Both the position numbers and the translations under genes were made by a program. From positions 1-64,000 of the forward strand of contig NZ_JADEVO010000017.1 of the NCBI RefSeq assembly GCF_017114825.1: a stretch of 64,000 bases of DNA. The letters are read 5' to 3'. The notes under the pieces were generated by a model. That model saw only the letters and a list, made by a program, of their open reading frames with translations. It was not told the DNA's origin and did not search any database. Source of the DNA: Pseudomonas gregormendelii (GTDB lineage Bacteria; Pseudomonadota; Gammaproteobacteria; Pseudomonadales; Pseudomonadaceae). The first letter of the stretch is position 1. Each line of letters begins with the position of its first letter. Shown here piece after piece: positions 13,655 through 22,099 of the stretch.

Positions 13655-14928
13655 CTACCGTCGCAGTTTCAATCTCAGAGCCGGAAATCCGCAAGCACGC
13701 CGCTGACCCGGATGTGACCACGTTGCGCGACCCACGACACCCTGGTCTGTACATGCGATTCGCGCAGAACCGCCAGCGCGGCACTTGGTATCTGGTCCAT
13801 CGGAAGAAGTGGGAGCGTATCGCTGGTTATCCCGACCTGAATGCCAAAGCTTTGCTCGGCGTGCTTCCGCAGATCCGGGCGCGCATTGCCGCTGACCCTG
13901 CCGCATCCGCCGTCGAGGGCACTCTGAACACGGTTGGCGAGTTGCTGAGGTGGTTTGCCGAACGCCAATCCCGCGACCGCAGTTTGTCATCGAAGCGTCG
14001 GAAGACGGCCAAGTCGGCCATTGCCTGCCATCTCCTGCCTCGCCTGATGGATATGCCTGTTGGTTCGGTGACGCGCGCCAGCCTGGATCAGGCCGTCATG
14101 TGGCCGTTGCAGGAGATACTGAGCCTGTCCTACGTTCGCCTGATGTGGGGCGTGCTGGTCGTGGCCTTCCTGCAGGCGTTCAAGCTGAAGATGATCGCGA
14201 CCAACCCGATTGCAGGGTTCAAGTTCACGGACTTCACCAAGGCGAAGATCCAGCCCAAAACATCCCGGCTGCGCGCCGTCCAGATCGAGGCAATCCTTCA
14301 GCAGCTGGACACCGGCTTCGACGAAGCCCCGGCCGACTGCATGCTGGCCCTGATGATGCTTTGCCATGGCACTCGGGTTGGTGAAACTCGACAGGCCCGC
14401 TGGGCCCATCTCACCCTTGGTGAAATGGGCGAGTGGTTCATTCCGGCCGAGAACACCAAGACCCGCTGCGAACACACGTTGCCGGTGACGGCGCAGGTCG
14501 GGGCGCTACTGAAGCGTTACCGGGAGTGGCAGTCCAGCCGTGGCTACACCGGTGCATACCTCTTCCCGTCGAAGAATGGCCGCTGCATGACAGAAGGGCA
14601 GGCGTGCGCCGTGTTTGCCGCCCTGGGTCAGGGCGAGTGGACCAGCCACGACCTTCGCAAAGTTGCCCGTACAGCTTGGACAGACCTTGGCGTGGATTTC
14701 CTCATCGGCGAGATGCTGGTGAACCACACGCTGAGTCGGAACGTGCAGACCTACATCCATACGTCGGCCGCAGTGCTCAAGCGTGTGGCGCTGGAGAAGT
14801 GGCACGACTGGTTAGATGGTAAGGGCTTCTTCTTTATCCATGGGTGGATGGGTGGAAGAAATGGAAATTCGCACAATGCCGCTGAGGCCTTGAGTGGCGC
14901 GGCCTCCAGCCCCATCAAGAATCCGTAA
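13651..14928 (+). CDS. Tyrosine recombinase (integrase family), internal location
   Basis: A 425-residue recombinase with a complete catalytic set: Arg242 (HGTRVGE), His333 and Arg336 (HDLRKV), His359 (LVNHTLS) and nucleophile Tyr368 (QTYIH). The N-terminal ~110 residues resemble the arm-binding domain of phage integrases. It overlaps the VRR-NUC gene by four bases and so belongs to the middle of the rightward operon, not next to a prophage end. It may be the prophage integrase in an unusual place or a resolvase-like enzyme. Confidence 0.88.
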   Translation: MTTVAVSISEPEIRKHAADPDVTTLRDPRHPGLYMRFAQNRQRGTWYLVHRKKWERIAGYPDLNAKALLGVLPQIRARIAADPAASAVEGTLNTVGELLRWFAERQSRDRSLSSKRRKTAKSAIACHLLPRLMDMPVGSVTRASLDQAVMWPLQEILSLSYVRLMWGVLVVAFLQAFKLKMIATNPIAGFKFTDFTKAKIQPKTSRLRAVQIEAILQQLDTGFDEAPADCMLALMMLCHGTRVGETRQARWAHLTLGEMGEWFIPAENTKTRCEHTLPVTAQVGALLKRYREWQSSRGYTGAYLFPSKNGRCMTEGQACAVFAALGQGEWTSHDLRKVARTAWTDLGVDFLIGEMLVNHTLSRNVQTYIHTSAAVLKRVALEKWHDWLDGKGFFFIHGWMGGRNGNSHNAAEALSGAASSPIKNP

Positions 14929-14944
14929 AAGGCGAGGTTTAAAA

Positions 14945-15259
14945 ATGATGAAAAAGCACCATGGGCCTGCCTTTGTGCGTTGTTTGATCCCGATGACCGA
15001 GTGCCCGTCATGCCATGGCGCCGGCTTGATCCAAGGCGTCTTCCATCAACTCGAATGCATCGGCTGTCACTCGTCCGGGTTCGTCCATGCCGAGACGCTG
15101 GAGCCGCTGCTCATCGAAGACTTGGTGATTCAGCTTGGGTTGGGGATGCGCCGCGCAACTAAACAGCTGAGCAGCTCGCGCAACGAAGGTGGAGCCCAAG
15201 TCCAGTACGAACAGAACAATCGCCGCGGTGCCGGCGGATCGAATTTTACCGGCGACTGA
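14945..15259 (+). CDS. Zinc-ribbon protein (DnaJ-like CxxC pairs)
   Basis: A 104-residue protein with two Cys pairs in DnaJ-central-domain spacing (CPSCHGAG and CIGCHSSG), followed by a helix and a disordered, Gly/Asn-rich tail. The start at 14945 (MMKKHHGP) follows GAGG; an in-frame extension does not. It precedes the Q-position gene. Small zinc-ribbon proteins here are often accessory late-gene regulators; that role is inference. Confidence 0.65.
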   Translation: MMKKHHGPAFVRCLIPMTECPSCHGAGLIQGVFHQLECIGCHSSGFVHAETLEPLLIEDLVIQLGLGMRRATKQLSSSRNEGGAQVQYEQNNRRGAGGSNFTGD

Positions 15260-15292
15260 TCGCCGTTCTTTATTTGTTGGGGGAGAGTCACT

Positions 15293-15970
15293 ATGAAACT
15301 GATCGGAGCACGCCAAGCCTGGACCGACTCGCAGCATGAGTCCAATGCCTCAATATCTGCAGTGGCCATCGACTCAGCCAAGTCCGCCACGATCGCCAGG
15401 AAAGCCAGGGCTCGCCAGCATGAGGTGGTGTTCGCTGCTATGGGTGAGGATAAAGAAGCTCGCATCAAGGTCGCCCGCCAGAAGATCAGCTTTAGCGAAA
15501 CCCGCCGGACACCGATTGGTCGGTCAACGGCCCGCGCTGCGCACCTTGCAATGATGGGAAAAATCCAGCGCGCCATCGGCACTTTACCGTTCCAGGTGCA
15601 GCAGTTCGGCCACTTCCTATATCACCCATGCTTGACCATGCAGCATGTAATGAATGCTGTGCTGCTGATTACGGCCAAGACGCAGTTGGCGGATCTGTCT
15701 TCGGCTAAACGTGTGAAGGCGCAGTACCTGGTGACGATCGCATTGCAGTCGTACAAAGCGGAGGTTACAGGTGCGCCGGAGTGGGGGCCGGCCCGGATAG
15801 CTGCTGAAATGCAGGTGTTTTTCGGTGTGACGATTGAACCAAAACACTGGAATCGCGACTGGTTGGGCCTGTGGGAGGCCCTGAAGGACGTGATCAAAGC
15901 AGTAGATTTAGAGGCGCAGTCGCCTGTATGGCAGGTAATACACTCGGAAAAAGAAGAATCAGCAGCGTAA
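15293..15970 (+). CDS. Putative late-gene antiterminator (Q position)
   Basis: A 225-residue protein with no motif I can match with certainty; it is basic in its N-terminal half and helical in its C-terminal half. It lies immediately upstream of a strong promoter (15975-16003) and a terminator 43 bp further on, followed by holin and spanin genes. That is the exact setting of lambda Q, pR' and tR'. The Q assignment therefore rests on context. The start at 15293 follows GGGGGAGAG. Confidence 0.55.
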   Translation: MKLIGARQAWTDSQHESNASISAVAIDSAKSATIARKARARQHEVVFAAMGEDKEARIKVARQKISFSETRRTPIGRSTARAAHLAMMGKIQRAIGTLPFQVQQFGHFLYHPCLTMQHVMNAVLLITAKTQLADLSSAKRVKAQYLVTIALQSYKAEVTGAPEWGPARIAAEMQVFFGVTIEPKHWNRDWLGLWEALKDVIKAVDLEAQSPVWQVIHSEKEESAA

Positions 15971-15974
15971 TCTG

Positions 15975-16003
15975 TTGACATGGTGGGGAATAACAGTTAA
16001 TTT
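15975..16003 (+). promoter_or_regulatory. pR'-like late promoter
   Basis: -35 TTGACA (15975-15980), 17-bp spacer, -10 TAATTT (15998-16003). It begins just after the Q-position gene and precedes a terminator and the lysis genes. Confidence 0.75.
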
Positions 16004-16045
16004 TCTCATAGTGCGCAACTTACCTCCAACGCACACCTTCTTCAG

Positions 16046-16071
16046 AACCCGGCCATTCAGCCGGGTTTTTT
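16046..16071 (+). terminator. tR'-like terminator between late promoter and lysis genes
   Basis: AACCCGGC / GCCGGGTT stem with a CATTCA loop and a T-run. It lies about 35-40 nt past the expected start site of the late promoter. Late genes would be silent until antitermination. Confidence 0.85.
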
Positions 16072-16160
16072 CGTTTTCGGCTCCACCACACCCATTGCTC
16101 CGAGCTGGGAGTGCTGTTGGAGCCGAACTTATTACGCTCCCCGCGAGGGAGGACAGCCGG

Positions 16161-16487
16161 ATGTCCAAGATGCCTGAGAAAAATCCCGACTTTTGGGCGC
16201 AGGTCTGGCTCGTCCTCAGCACCCCGCTCTGGCAGGGCGCGATCATGGCCTTCACCGTCTCGCTGTTGCGCGTGCTGTATGAGGGGAAAGAAGCCAACAA
16301 GTGGCGCGTGATGCTTGAGGCGATGATCTGCGGTTCATTAAGCCTTTCTGCCAGCAGCGTCATCGAATGGATGGCTTGGCCCTCCAGTCTGTCAGTTGCG
16401 GCAGGAGGCACTATCGGATTCATCGGTGTGACCGCGATTCGTGAACTGATTATCAAGTTCCTCGGACGCAAGGCGGACACAACATGA
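16161..16487 (+). CDS. Lambda-family holin with dual start
   Basis: A 108-residue protein matching the lambda holin family, with three hydrophobic segments (~15-35, ~45-65, ~72-92). The N terminus MSKMPEKN mirrors lambda S (MKMPEK): a first Met followed by Lys, then a second Met three codons on. In lambda the longer product is the antiholin. GGAGGA precedes the first start. It is followed directly by Rz/Rz1. It forms the membrane holes that time lysis. Confidence 0.85.
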   Translation: MSKMPEKNPDFWAQVWLVLSTPLWQGAIMAFTVSLLRVLYEGKEANKWRVMLEAMICGSLSLSASSVIEWMAWPSSLSVAAGGTIGFIGVTAIRELIIKFLGRKADTT

Positions 16488-16894
16488 AGGCGATAGCTGC
16501 AGCATTCATCATTGCTCTGGTTGGCATCTTGCTCGTCGGCATTCAGCAGTACCGCGTTATCGCACTGCGTAGCGAGATGCAGATCGAGACCAAGAGCAAG
16601 GACGACGCGATCAAGGCCAACACTGAGAGCCAGGCGACGATCACCACGTTGCGAGCGGAAGTCCAGCGCAACGCTGACTACCAGCGCGATCTTACCAAGC
16701 GGCTCCAGGCCAGCCAGGCCAAAGCCAGAAAGGCGGAGAAGAACTTTGAAGACCTCAAGCGCAGCAGTCCGGCTGTTCGTGATTGGGCTGCTCAGCCTCT
16801 TCCTGACGGCCTGCGCGGGAAAGCCGCCACTGGTAACAACCACAACGGCGGTACGGGTAGAGCCCCCGGAGCTGATCCCGTGCGAGCGCGTTGA
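16484..16894 (+). CDS. Rz-like inner-membrane spanin (i-spanin)
   Basis: A 136-residue protein with an N-terminal transmembrane anchor (~4-20) and a long coiled coil (~25-95) rich in Ala/Lys/Glu/Arg, ending in a low-complexity Gly/Pro region. Rz1 is encoded inside its 3' half in another frame. It overlaps the holin gene by four bases. With Rz1 it would span the periplasm and disrupt the outer membrane at lysis. Confidence 0.85.
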   Translation: MKAIAAAFIIALVGILLVGIQQYRVIALRSEMQIETKSKDDAIKANTESQATITTLRAEVQRNADYQRDLTKRLQASQAKARKAEKNFEDLKRSSPAVRDWAAQPLPDGLRGKAATGNNHNGGTGRAPGADPVRAR

Positions 16895-17018
16895 TGAAGG
16901 CGCCTATGACCTGCGCCTCAATGGCGATGTGTGGCAGCTCAAAGATCAGGCCATCAATCTACTCGACACGTGTGCCGACCAGGTGGACGCGCAGATCAAG
17001 CGCAGTCAGAGCAGGTAA
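16746..17018 (+). CDS. Rz1-like outer-membrane spanin lipoprotein, embedded, TTG start
   Basis: A 90-residue lipoprotein read in the +1 frame of Rz and running past its stop. I place the start at TTG 16746: GGAG lies seven bases upstream, and it gives a classic signal peptide (MKTSSAAVRLF, then a hydrophobic core and the lipobox LTAC, Cys23). A GTG at 16779 is the alternative. The mature part is Pro/Val-rich at first (GKPPLVTTT). This is the partner of the i-spanin. Confidence 0.78.
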   Translation: MKTSSAAVRLFVIGLLSLFLTACAGKPPLVTTTTAVRVEPPELIPCERVDEGAYDLRLNGDVWQLKDQAINLLDTCADQVDAQIKRSQSR

Positions 17019-17045
17019 CGCCGCCACCATCGACCGGAGTTGATT

Positions 17046-17369
17046 ATGTCTCGATTAAAAACTCTTCCGGCCCGTATGCAAACGCCTGAAGGCAGGCCGT
17101 TCGCCAGTCCTGTTGCGCCGGATGTGGCGGATGGTTGGGGCTCGGGTCGTGGTGGTCGACCCTGGCGTCGCAAGCGTGCCGCGATCCTCGTGCGTGATGA
17201 GTACACCTGTAAAGCCTGCGGTGTCATCACGTTGCAGCTCGAGGTGGACCACATCGTCAATCGTGCCCGTGGTGGTTCAGACGATGAAGACAACCTCCAG
17301 GCGCTCTGCATCCCTTGCCACAAGACAAAGACTGCCGCCGAGTCGGCCGAAGGTGCGGGGAGGGCGTGA
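17046..17369 (+). CDS. HNH endonuclease, terminase-associated
   Basis: A 107-residue protein with the HNH fold: Cys pair CKACG, the core EVDHIVNRARGG, then an Asn/Leu stretch and CIPCHKTK closing the zinc site. It lies directly before the small terminase. In HK97-type phages this HNH protein works with the large terminase to cut at cos. The start at 17046 has GGAG upstream. Confidence 0.9.
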   Translation: MSRLKTLPARMQTPEGRPFASPVAPDVADGWGSGRGGRPWRRKRAAILVRDEYTCKACGVITLQLEVDHIVNRARGGSDDEDNLQALCIPCHKTKTAAESAEGAGRA

Positions 17370-17525
17370 TGCTCAGCGATTCCGTCGCGCAAATGCGAAT
17401 CGGTATTGATTGACGTCTGTTGCACGCCAGTACCCCGGGGCGGGTCGAAACCGTGGAAGGTTTTGCATAGGACACCGCCCCCGACCGCACGGACAGATTT
17501 TTTCCCCCACACAGGTTTTTTGTTA
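17370..17525. other. Candidate cos region
   Basis: A 156-bp gap between the HNH endonuclease and terminase small-subunit genes. It is unusually rich in G/C runs (CCCCGGGGCGGG, CACCGCCCCCG, TTTTTTCCCCC) and has no credible gene. HK97-like phages place cos in this interval. The exact cut site cannot be fixed from sequence alone. Confidence 0.4.
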
Positions 17526-18020
17526 ATGGCGTTAACAACCAAGCAGCGTGCTTTTGTCGACGCTGTGAGGGGAGGTGCGTCTAATAAAGATGCAGCGATC
17601 GCCGCAGGATACGCGGCCTCCAGCGCTTCGGTAGCCGGTTCAAGGTTGGCGAAACACCCGAATGTCATCGCTGCGTTGGCATCTTCGCCCATTAACAAAA
17701 ATGTTAATGGGGTGGCTCGAGGTGCTAGCGCGAATTTGCCACCTCTGGATCGTGACGAGCCTGGTGACGAATCCGCTTTCGACTTTTCCAAAGCGATGAA
17801 ATTCACCGATCCCAAAGCATTTTTGATCGCAACCATGAATGACTACGACGCCGACGCAAAGCTTCGGGTGGATGCTGCCAAGGCGCTGATGCCGTTCATT
17901 CATCCGCGTAAAGGCGAGGGCGGGAAGAAGGAAGAGAAGGAAGACGCAGCTAAGAAAGCCGGCAAAGGAAAATTTGGAGCAGCGCCTCCACCCCCTACAC
18001 ATTTGCGATCGGTGAAATAA
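17526..18020 (+). CDS. Terminase small subunit
   Basis: A 164-residue protein. Residues ~1-50 form a helix-turn-helix typical of small terminases (ALTTKQRAFVDAV, NKDAAIAAGY, SVAGSRLAKHP). A helical oligomerisation region and a Lys/Glu-rich, Pro-ending tail follow. It recognises the packaging site and recruits the large subunit. The ribosome-binding site is weak. It abuts the large-subunit gene. Confidence 0.88.
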   Translation: MALTTKQRAFVDAVRGGASNKDAAIAAGYAASSASVAGSRLAKHPNVIAALASSPINKNVNGVARGASANLPPLDRDEPGDESAFDFSKAMKFTDPKAFLIATMNDYDADAKLRVDAAKALMPFIHPRKGEGGKKEEKEDAAKKAGKGKFGAAPPPPTHLRSVK

Positions 18021-19709
18021 GTGAACGAACCCACCTGGGACACTGCGTGCCCAGACTGGGAATCGCGAATCATCAACCGGCAATCGTTGGTGCCCTTCCC
18101 GCCGTTGTTTCCGAACGAAGCTGCTGCGTGCATGCAGGTCTTGAATGACCTGCGGATTGTCGACGCACCTGGTAGCCCGCTGATTGGCGAATCCTGTGCA
18201 CCATGGATCAGTGATCTGGCCGGCGCGATTTTCGGCGCTTACAACTCCGATACCGGAGAACGGCTGATCCAGGAGTTCTTTCTCCTCATCAGTAAGAAGA
18301 ACGCAAAAAGTACCATTGCCGCGGCGATCATGCTGACCGTGCTGATACGTAACTGGCGCCAGTCAGCCGAGTTCATCATCTTGGCGCCGACGATCGAGGT
18401 CGCGAACAACGCGTACGCGCCGGCACGCGATATGGTCAAACACGACGAAGAGCTCTCGGCCCTCCTGCATGTGCAGGATCACGTGCGAACCATTACGCAT
18501 CGCGAGTCCGGCGCCACTTTGAAGGTAGTCGCAGCGGATCAGAACACAGTCGGTGGCAAGAAGGCGGCGGTCGTCCTGGTCGACGAATTGCACCTGTTCG
18601 GCAAAAACCCGCACGCAGCCAACATGCTGCGCGAAGCCACCGGCGGGCTAGCGTCTCGTCCCGAAGGTTTCGTCATCTACCTGACGACGCAGTCCGACCA
18701 GCCACCTGCGGGTGTGTTTCGGGAAAAGCTGCAATACGCTAGGGGCGTTCGTGACGGCACAATCATCGATCCTAATTTCCTGCCGGTGATTTACGAGTTT
18801 CCCCAGAAAATCCTCAATGCCGATGATCACCGGAAGCCAGAGAACTTCTACATCACCAACCCGAACATGGGGTACTCAGTCAGCGAGAAATTCCTGATTC
18901 GAGAAATGAAAAAAGCGGAGGAGGCGGGCGAGGCTGAGGTGCTTGGCTTTATGTCAAAGCATCTCAACGTCGAGATTGGACTCGCATTGCGCTCGGATCG
19001 TTGGGCCGGTGCCGATTACTGGGTCGCTGCAGCAGAGAAGAAACTCACTCTCGATGATCTGATTACCCGATGCGACGTTATCGACATTGGGATCGACGGC
19101 GGTGGTCTGGACGACTTGCTGGGTTTTGCCGCCGTTGGGCGCGACAAACGAACCCGTGACTGGTTGGTGTGGACCCATGCCTGGGCACATCCCTCCGTGC
19201 TCGAGCGAAGAAAGGCAGAAGCTCCGCGCTTCCATGATTTTGAAAAAGACGGCGACCTGACCTTGTCGAAGCGAATTGGCGATGACGTGCTTGAGGTAGC
19301 CGACTTGGTTGAGCAGGTTGAAGCGTCGGGTTTGCTGGACAAAGTCGGTGTCGATCCAGTCGGAATTGGCGCGATTTACGACGCGATGATCGAGCGCGAG
19401 ATCCCACCAGAAAAAATTGTGGCCATTAGCCAAGGCTGGAAGCTGGGCGGGGCAATCAAGACCGCCGAACGCAAGTTGGCTGAAGGCGGTATGAAGCACG
19501 GCGGACAACCCATGATGGCCTGGTGCGTCAGCAACGCGAAAGTCGAGCCGCGCGCGAACTCCATCCTGATCACCAAGCAAGCCAGCGGCTCGGCCAAGAT
19601 CGATCCCTTGATGGCCCTATTCAACGCAGTGACCCTGATTTCTCTTAACCCTGAAGGCCGGGGTAATGATGACTTCATGGCTGCCATTCGGAATCCGATC
19701 ATCGTATGA
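18021..19709 (+). CDS. Terminase large subunit (HK97-like)
   Basis: A 562-residue packaging motor. The N-terminal ATPase has an atypical Walker A (SKKNAKST, ~88-97) and Walker B VVLVDELHLFG (~183-193). The C-terminal RNase H-like nuclease begins near the Asp-rich strand DIGIDGGG. It uses GTG directly after the small-subunit stop. It translocates DNA into the prohead and cuts it, here probably with the HNH protein. Confidence 0.95.
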   Translation: MNEPTWDTACPDWESRIINRQSLVPFPPLFPNEAAACMQVLNDLRIVDAPGSPLIGESCAPWISDLAGAIFGAYNSDTGERLIQEFFLLISKKNAKSTIAAAIMLTVLIRNWRQSAEFIILAPTIEVANNAYAPARDMVKHDEELSALLHVQDHVRTITHRESGATLKVVAADQNTVGGKKAAVVLVDELHLFGKNPHAANMLREATGGLASRPEGFVIYLTTQSDQPPAGVFREKLQYARGVRDGTIIDPNFLPVIYEFPQKILNADDHRKPENFYITNPNMGYSVSEKFLIREMKKAEEAGEAEVLGFMSKHLNVEIGLALRSDRWAGADYWVAAAEKKLTLDDLITRCDVIDIGIDGGGLDDLLGFAAVGRDKRTRDWLVWTHAWAHPSVLERRKAEAPRFHDFEKDGDLTLSKRIGDDVLEVADLVEQVEASGLLDKVGVDPVGIGAIYDAMIEREIPPEKIVAISQGWKLGGAIKTAERKLAEGGMKHGGQPMMAWCVSNAKVEPRANSILITKQASGSAKIDPLMALFNAVTLISLNPEGRGNDDFMAAIRNPIIV

Positions 19710-19867
19710 AACCATTACACGTCTTCGTATTGACCGCTTTGTGCGGCTTCGGTCTAGCGGTTGCAGCCGTCTACATTCTGGCAGGCCTTGGCTGGTCTTT
19801 GCTGGCCGGCGCCGGCGCGTTGTTTCTCATCGCGGGCTTTGTGCGTAGGGGGCTGACCGGTGAATAG
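19706..19867 (+). CDS. 53-residue membrane protein between terminase and portal
   Basis: A small protein with two hydrophobic helices (~6-25, ~28-46) and a short basic C terminus. It overlaps the terminase stop by four bases and the portal start by eight. Small membrane proteins in this slot recur in HK97-like Pseudomonas prophages. Function unknown. Confidence 0.7.
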   Translation: MKPLHVFVLTALCGFGLAVAAVYILAGLGWSLLAGAGALFLIAGFVRRGLTGE

Positions 19868-21161
19868 ATCCTTATCGGCCGTAATCGGCCGTGCAGCCCG
19901 AAAGCCCAGTGCTTCCGTGGGAGAGTGGTTTGGAAAATCGATAAAACTGAGCGACGGCGGATTCTGGGGGCAGTTCCTGGGTGGTCAGTCCAGTTCCGGA
20001 AAAACGGTGAACGTCGATAACGCCATGAAACTGTCGGCGGTCTGGTCCTGCGTGCGAATCATCTCTACCTCGGTGGCAGGATTGCCCCTTGGCGTTTACC
20101 GACGAGAGTTGGACGGCGGCAGGAGCGATGCGCGTGATTTTCCAATCTACGACGTCATCCACACCAGTCCCAACGAAGACATGACCGCCTTTCAGTTCTG
20201 GCAGGCGATGGTCTCTGCCATGTTGCTGCGTGGCAATGCTTTCGCCGAGATCATGCGTATTGGAGGGCGGATCGTTGCATTGGATTTCCTCTTGCCATCA
20301 AGGGTCGACCTCGAGGTTGATGCTGATGGCCGTGTGGAGTATTGGTTTCGTCCGAGAAAAGGCGCCAGACGTAAAATCGAGCGCGAAAACATGCTGCACA
20401 TCCCGGCCTTCAGTCTGGATGGTCGAGTTGGGCTATCAGCCATCCGCTACGGTGCGGATGTGTTCGGCGCTGCGATGTCGGCAGATGACGCTGCTAACGG
20501 CACCTTCAAAAACGGTCTTCTACCTGCGGTGGCTTTCAAGGTCGACCGGGTACTCAAGCCCGAGCAGCGCGAGGAGTTCCGTGACTACGTGAAGCAAGTG
20601 TCGGGTGCGCTGAACGCCGGGCGCTCGCCTGTGCTGGAGCAGGGTATTACCCCAGAGTCGATAGGGATTAACCCGGTCGACGCTCAATTGTTGGAGTCCA
20701 GGGGTTACAGCATTGAGGAGGTCTGTCGCTGGTTTGGGGTTCCTCCTTGGATGGTCGGCAAAACCGATGCCGGTAGCAACTGGGGCACGGGCCTCGAGCA
20801 GCAAATGATCGCTTTCCTCACCTTCAGCATCAGCTCGATCACCAATCAGATACAGCAGTGTGTGAACAAGCGTCTTTTGACTGCGGTTGAGCGCCGCACT
20901 TTTTACGCGGAGTACTCCCTGGAAGCGTTTCTCAAAGCGGACAGTGCGGCCCGGGCTGCGCTGTACAGCACCATGGTGCAGAACGGTATCTATACCCGGG
21001 ACGATTGCCGCGTTAAAGAGAACCTTCCCCGCAAGGGTGGCAACGCTGCCGTGCTCACCGTACAAACCAATCTCACCCCGATTGATCAATTGGGGCAAAC
21101 AACCGACGGGCAGGCTGCGCAGGCTGCGTTGAAAAACTGGCTCGGCCAGAAACAGGAGTAA
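19860..21161 (+). CDS. HK97-family portal protein
   Basis: A 433-residue protein with the portal pattern: NAMKLSAVWSCVRIIS, LPLGVYRRE, the Asn-Glu-Asp motif in HTSPNEDMTAFQFWQ, and the wing/clip region with EEVCRWFGVPPWMVG. It uses a GTG start overlapping the small membrane gene. It forms the dodecameric ring at the prohead vertex through which DNA passes. Confidence 0.95.
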   Translation: MNRSLSAVIGRAARKPSASVGEWFGKSIKLSDGGFWGQFLGGQSSSGKTVNVDNAMKLSAVWSCVRIISTSVAGLPLGVYRRELDGGRSDARDFPIYDVIHTSPNEDMTAFQFWQAMVSAMLLRGNAFAEIMRIGGRIVALDFLLPSRVDLEVDADGRVEYWFRPRKGARRKIERENMLHIPAFSLDGRVGLSAIRYGADVFGAAMSADDAANGTFKNGLLPAVAFKVDRVLKPEQREEFRDYVKQVSGALNAGRSPVLEQGITPESIGINPVDAQLLESRGYSIEEVCRWFGVPPWMVGKTDAGSNWGTGLEQQMIAFLTFSISSITNQIQQCVNKRLLTAVERRTFYAEYSLEAFLKADSAARAALYSTMVQNGIYTRDDCRVKENLPRKGGNAAVLTVQTNLTPIDQLGQTTDGQAAQAALKNWLGQKQE

Positions 21162-21164
21162 GCA

Positions 21165-22028
21165 ATGGCGCTGAATATCAAAGCCAGCGGCTTCCGCTGT
21201 GAGCTGAGCCCTCGTGCGCTCGAGATGTGGAATCCGGATATCCGCGCTGCCATGGAAACCGGAACGGACACCATCACCATGTACGGGATCATCGGTGAGG
21301 ATTGGTGGGGCGAGGGCGTGACAGTTAAGCGGGTGGACGCGGCACTACGTGCCATCGGCGACAAGCCCGTTACCGTGTACATCAACTCGCCCGGTGGGGA
21401 CATGTTTGAAGGTATCGCGATCTACAACCGTTTGCGGGAACACTCTCAAGAGGTCACCACTAAGGTTTTGGGCCTGGCCGCCTCGGCGGCGTCAGTTATT
21501 GCGATGGCCGGCGAAAAGCGTGAGGTGGCCAAAACAGCCTTCCTGATGATCCACAACTGCTGGACCTATTTTGCCGGGAATCGACACGCAATCCGTGAGC
21601 TGGCCGACACAATGGAAGAGTTCGACCGCGCGATGATCGGCCTGTATGCGGACACGAGCGGTCAGGATGAGAAAACCGTTGAAGCGATGCTGGACGCTGA
21701 AACCTACATGGGCGGCGCCACTGCCATGGACAAAGGTTTCGCAACCGGGCTTATTTCCGCCGATGAGGTGAAGGAAGCCGCCGATCAGGAGCAGAGCCAA
21801 GCGCATTCTGCCCGCCGTCTGGATGCGGCCCTCGCAAAGTCAGGCATGCCCCGCACTGAAAGACGCAAACTGCTTTCCGAAATCAAGACCGGTACGCCTA
21901 GCGCTGCCGGCGGCGACACGCCTCGCGCTGTCGTGCCGGGTATGCCTTGCGCTGCCCTTGATGTATCCGCGTTTGAAGAAACCGCAACCCAGGCGTCTGC
22001 ATTACGGAACCTCATTCCCATTCGCTAG
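21165..22028 (+). CDS. ClpP-like head maturation protease (S14)
   Basis: A 287-residue phage protease of the ClpP fold: INSPGGDMFEGIAIYN for oligomer packing, the catalytic Ser region GLAASAASVIAMAG (~105-115), His in MIHNCW (~129), and downstream Asp in YADTSG. The C-terminal ~80 residues are a phage-specific, Ala/Pro-rich tail. It cleaves the scaffold delta domain from the capsid protein encoded next. Confidence 0.93.
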   Translation: MALNIKASGFRCELSPRALEMWNPDIRAAMETGTDTITMYGIIGEDWWGEGVTVKRVDAALRAIGDKPVTVYINSPGGDMFEGIAIYNRLREHSQEVTTKVLGLAASAASVIAMAGEKREVAKTAFLMIHNCWTYFAGNRHAIRELADTMEEFDRAMIGLYADTSGQDEKTVEAMLDAETYMGGATAMDKGFATGLISADEVKEAADQEQSQAHSARRLDAALAKSGMPRTERRKLLSEIKTGTPSAAGGDTPRAVVPGMPCAALDVSAFEETATQASALRNLIPIR

Positions 22029-22054
22029 ACGACTGAATTAGCAACCCGATCAGT

Positions 22055-22077
22055 AACCGCCCAAGTGGCGGTTTTTT
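22055..22077 (+). terminator. Hairpin between protease and capsid genes
   Basis: AACCGCC / GGCGGTT stem with a five-base loop followed by TTTTTT. A partial terminator here would not favour capsid output, so it may be a processing or stability element at the capsid mRNA 5' end, with late transcripts antiterminated. Confidence 0.7.
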
Positions 22078-22099
22078 CATTTCTGAAGGAAGCAAAACC

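Noticed and set aside
21165..22028. Phage ClpP-like gene as a second host clpP
   Set aside because: It sits between portal and capsid genes and has a phage-type C-terminal tail. It is the head maturation protease.
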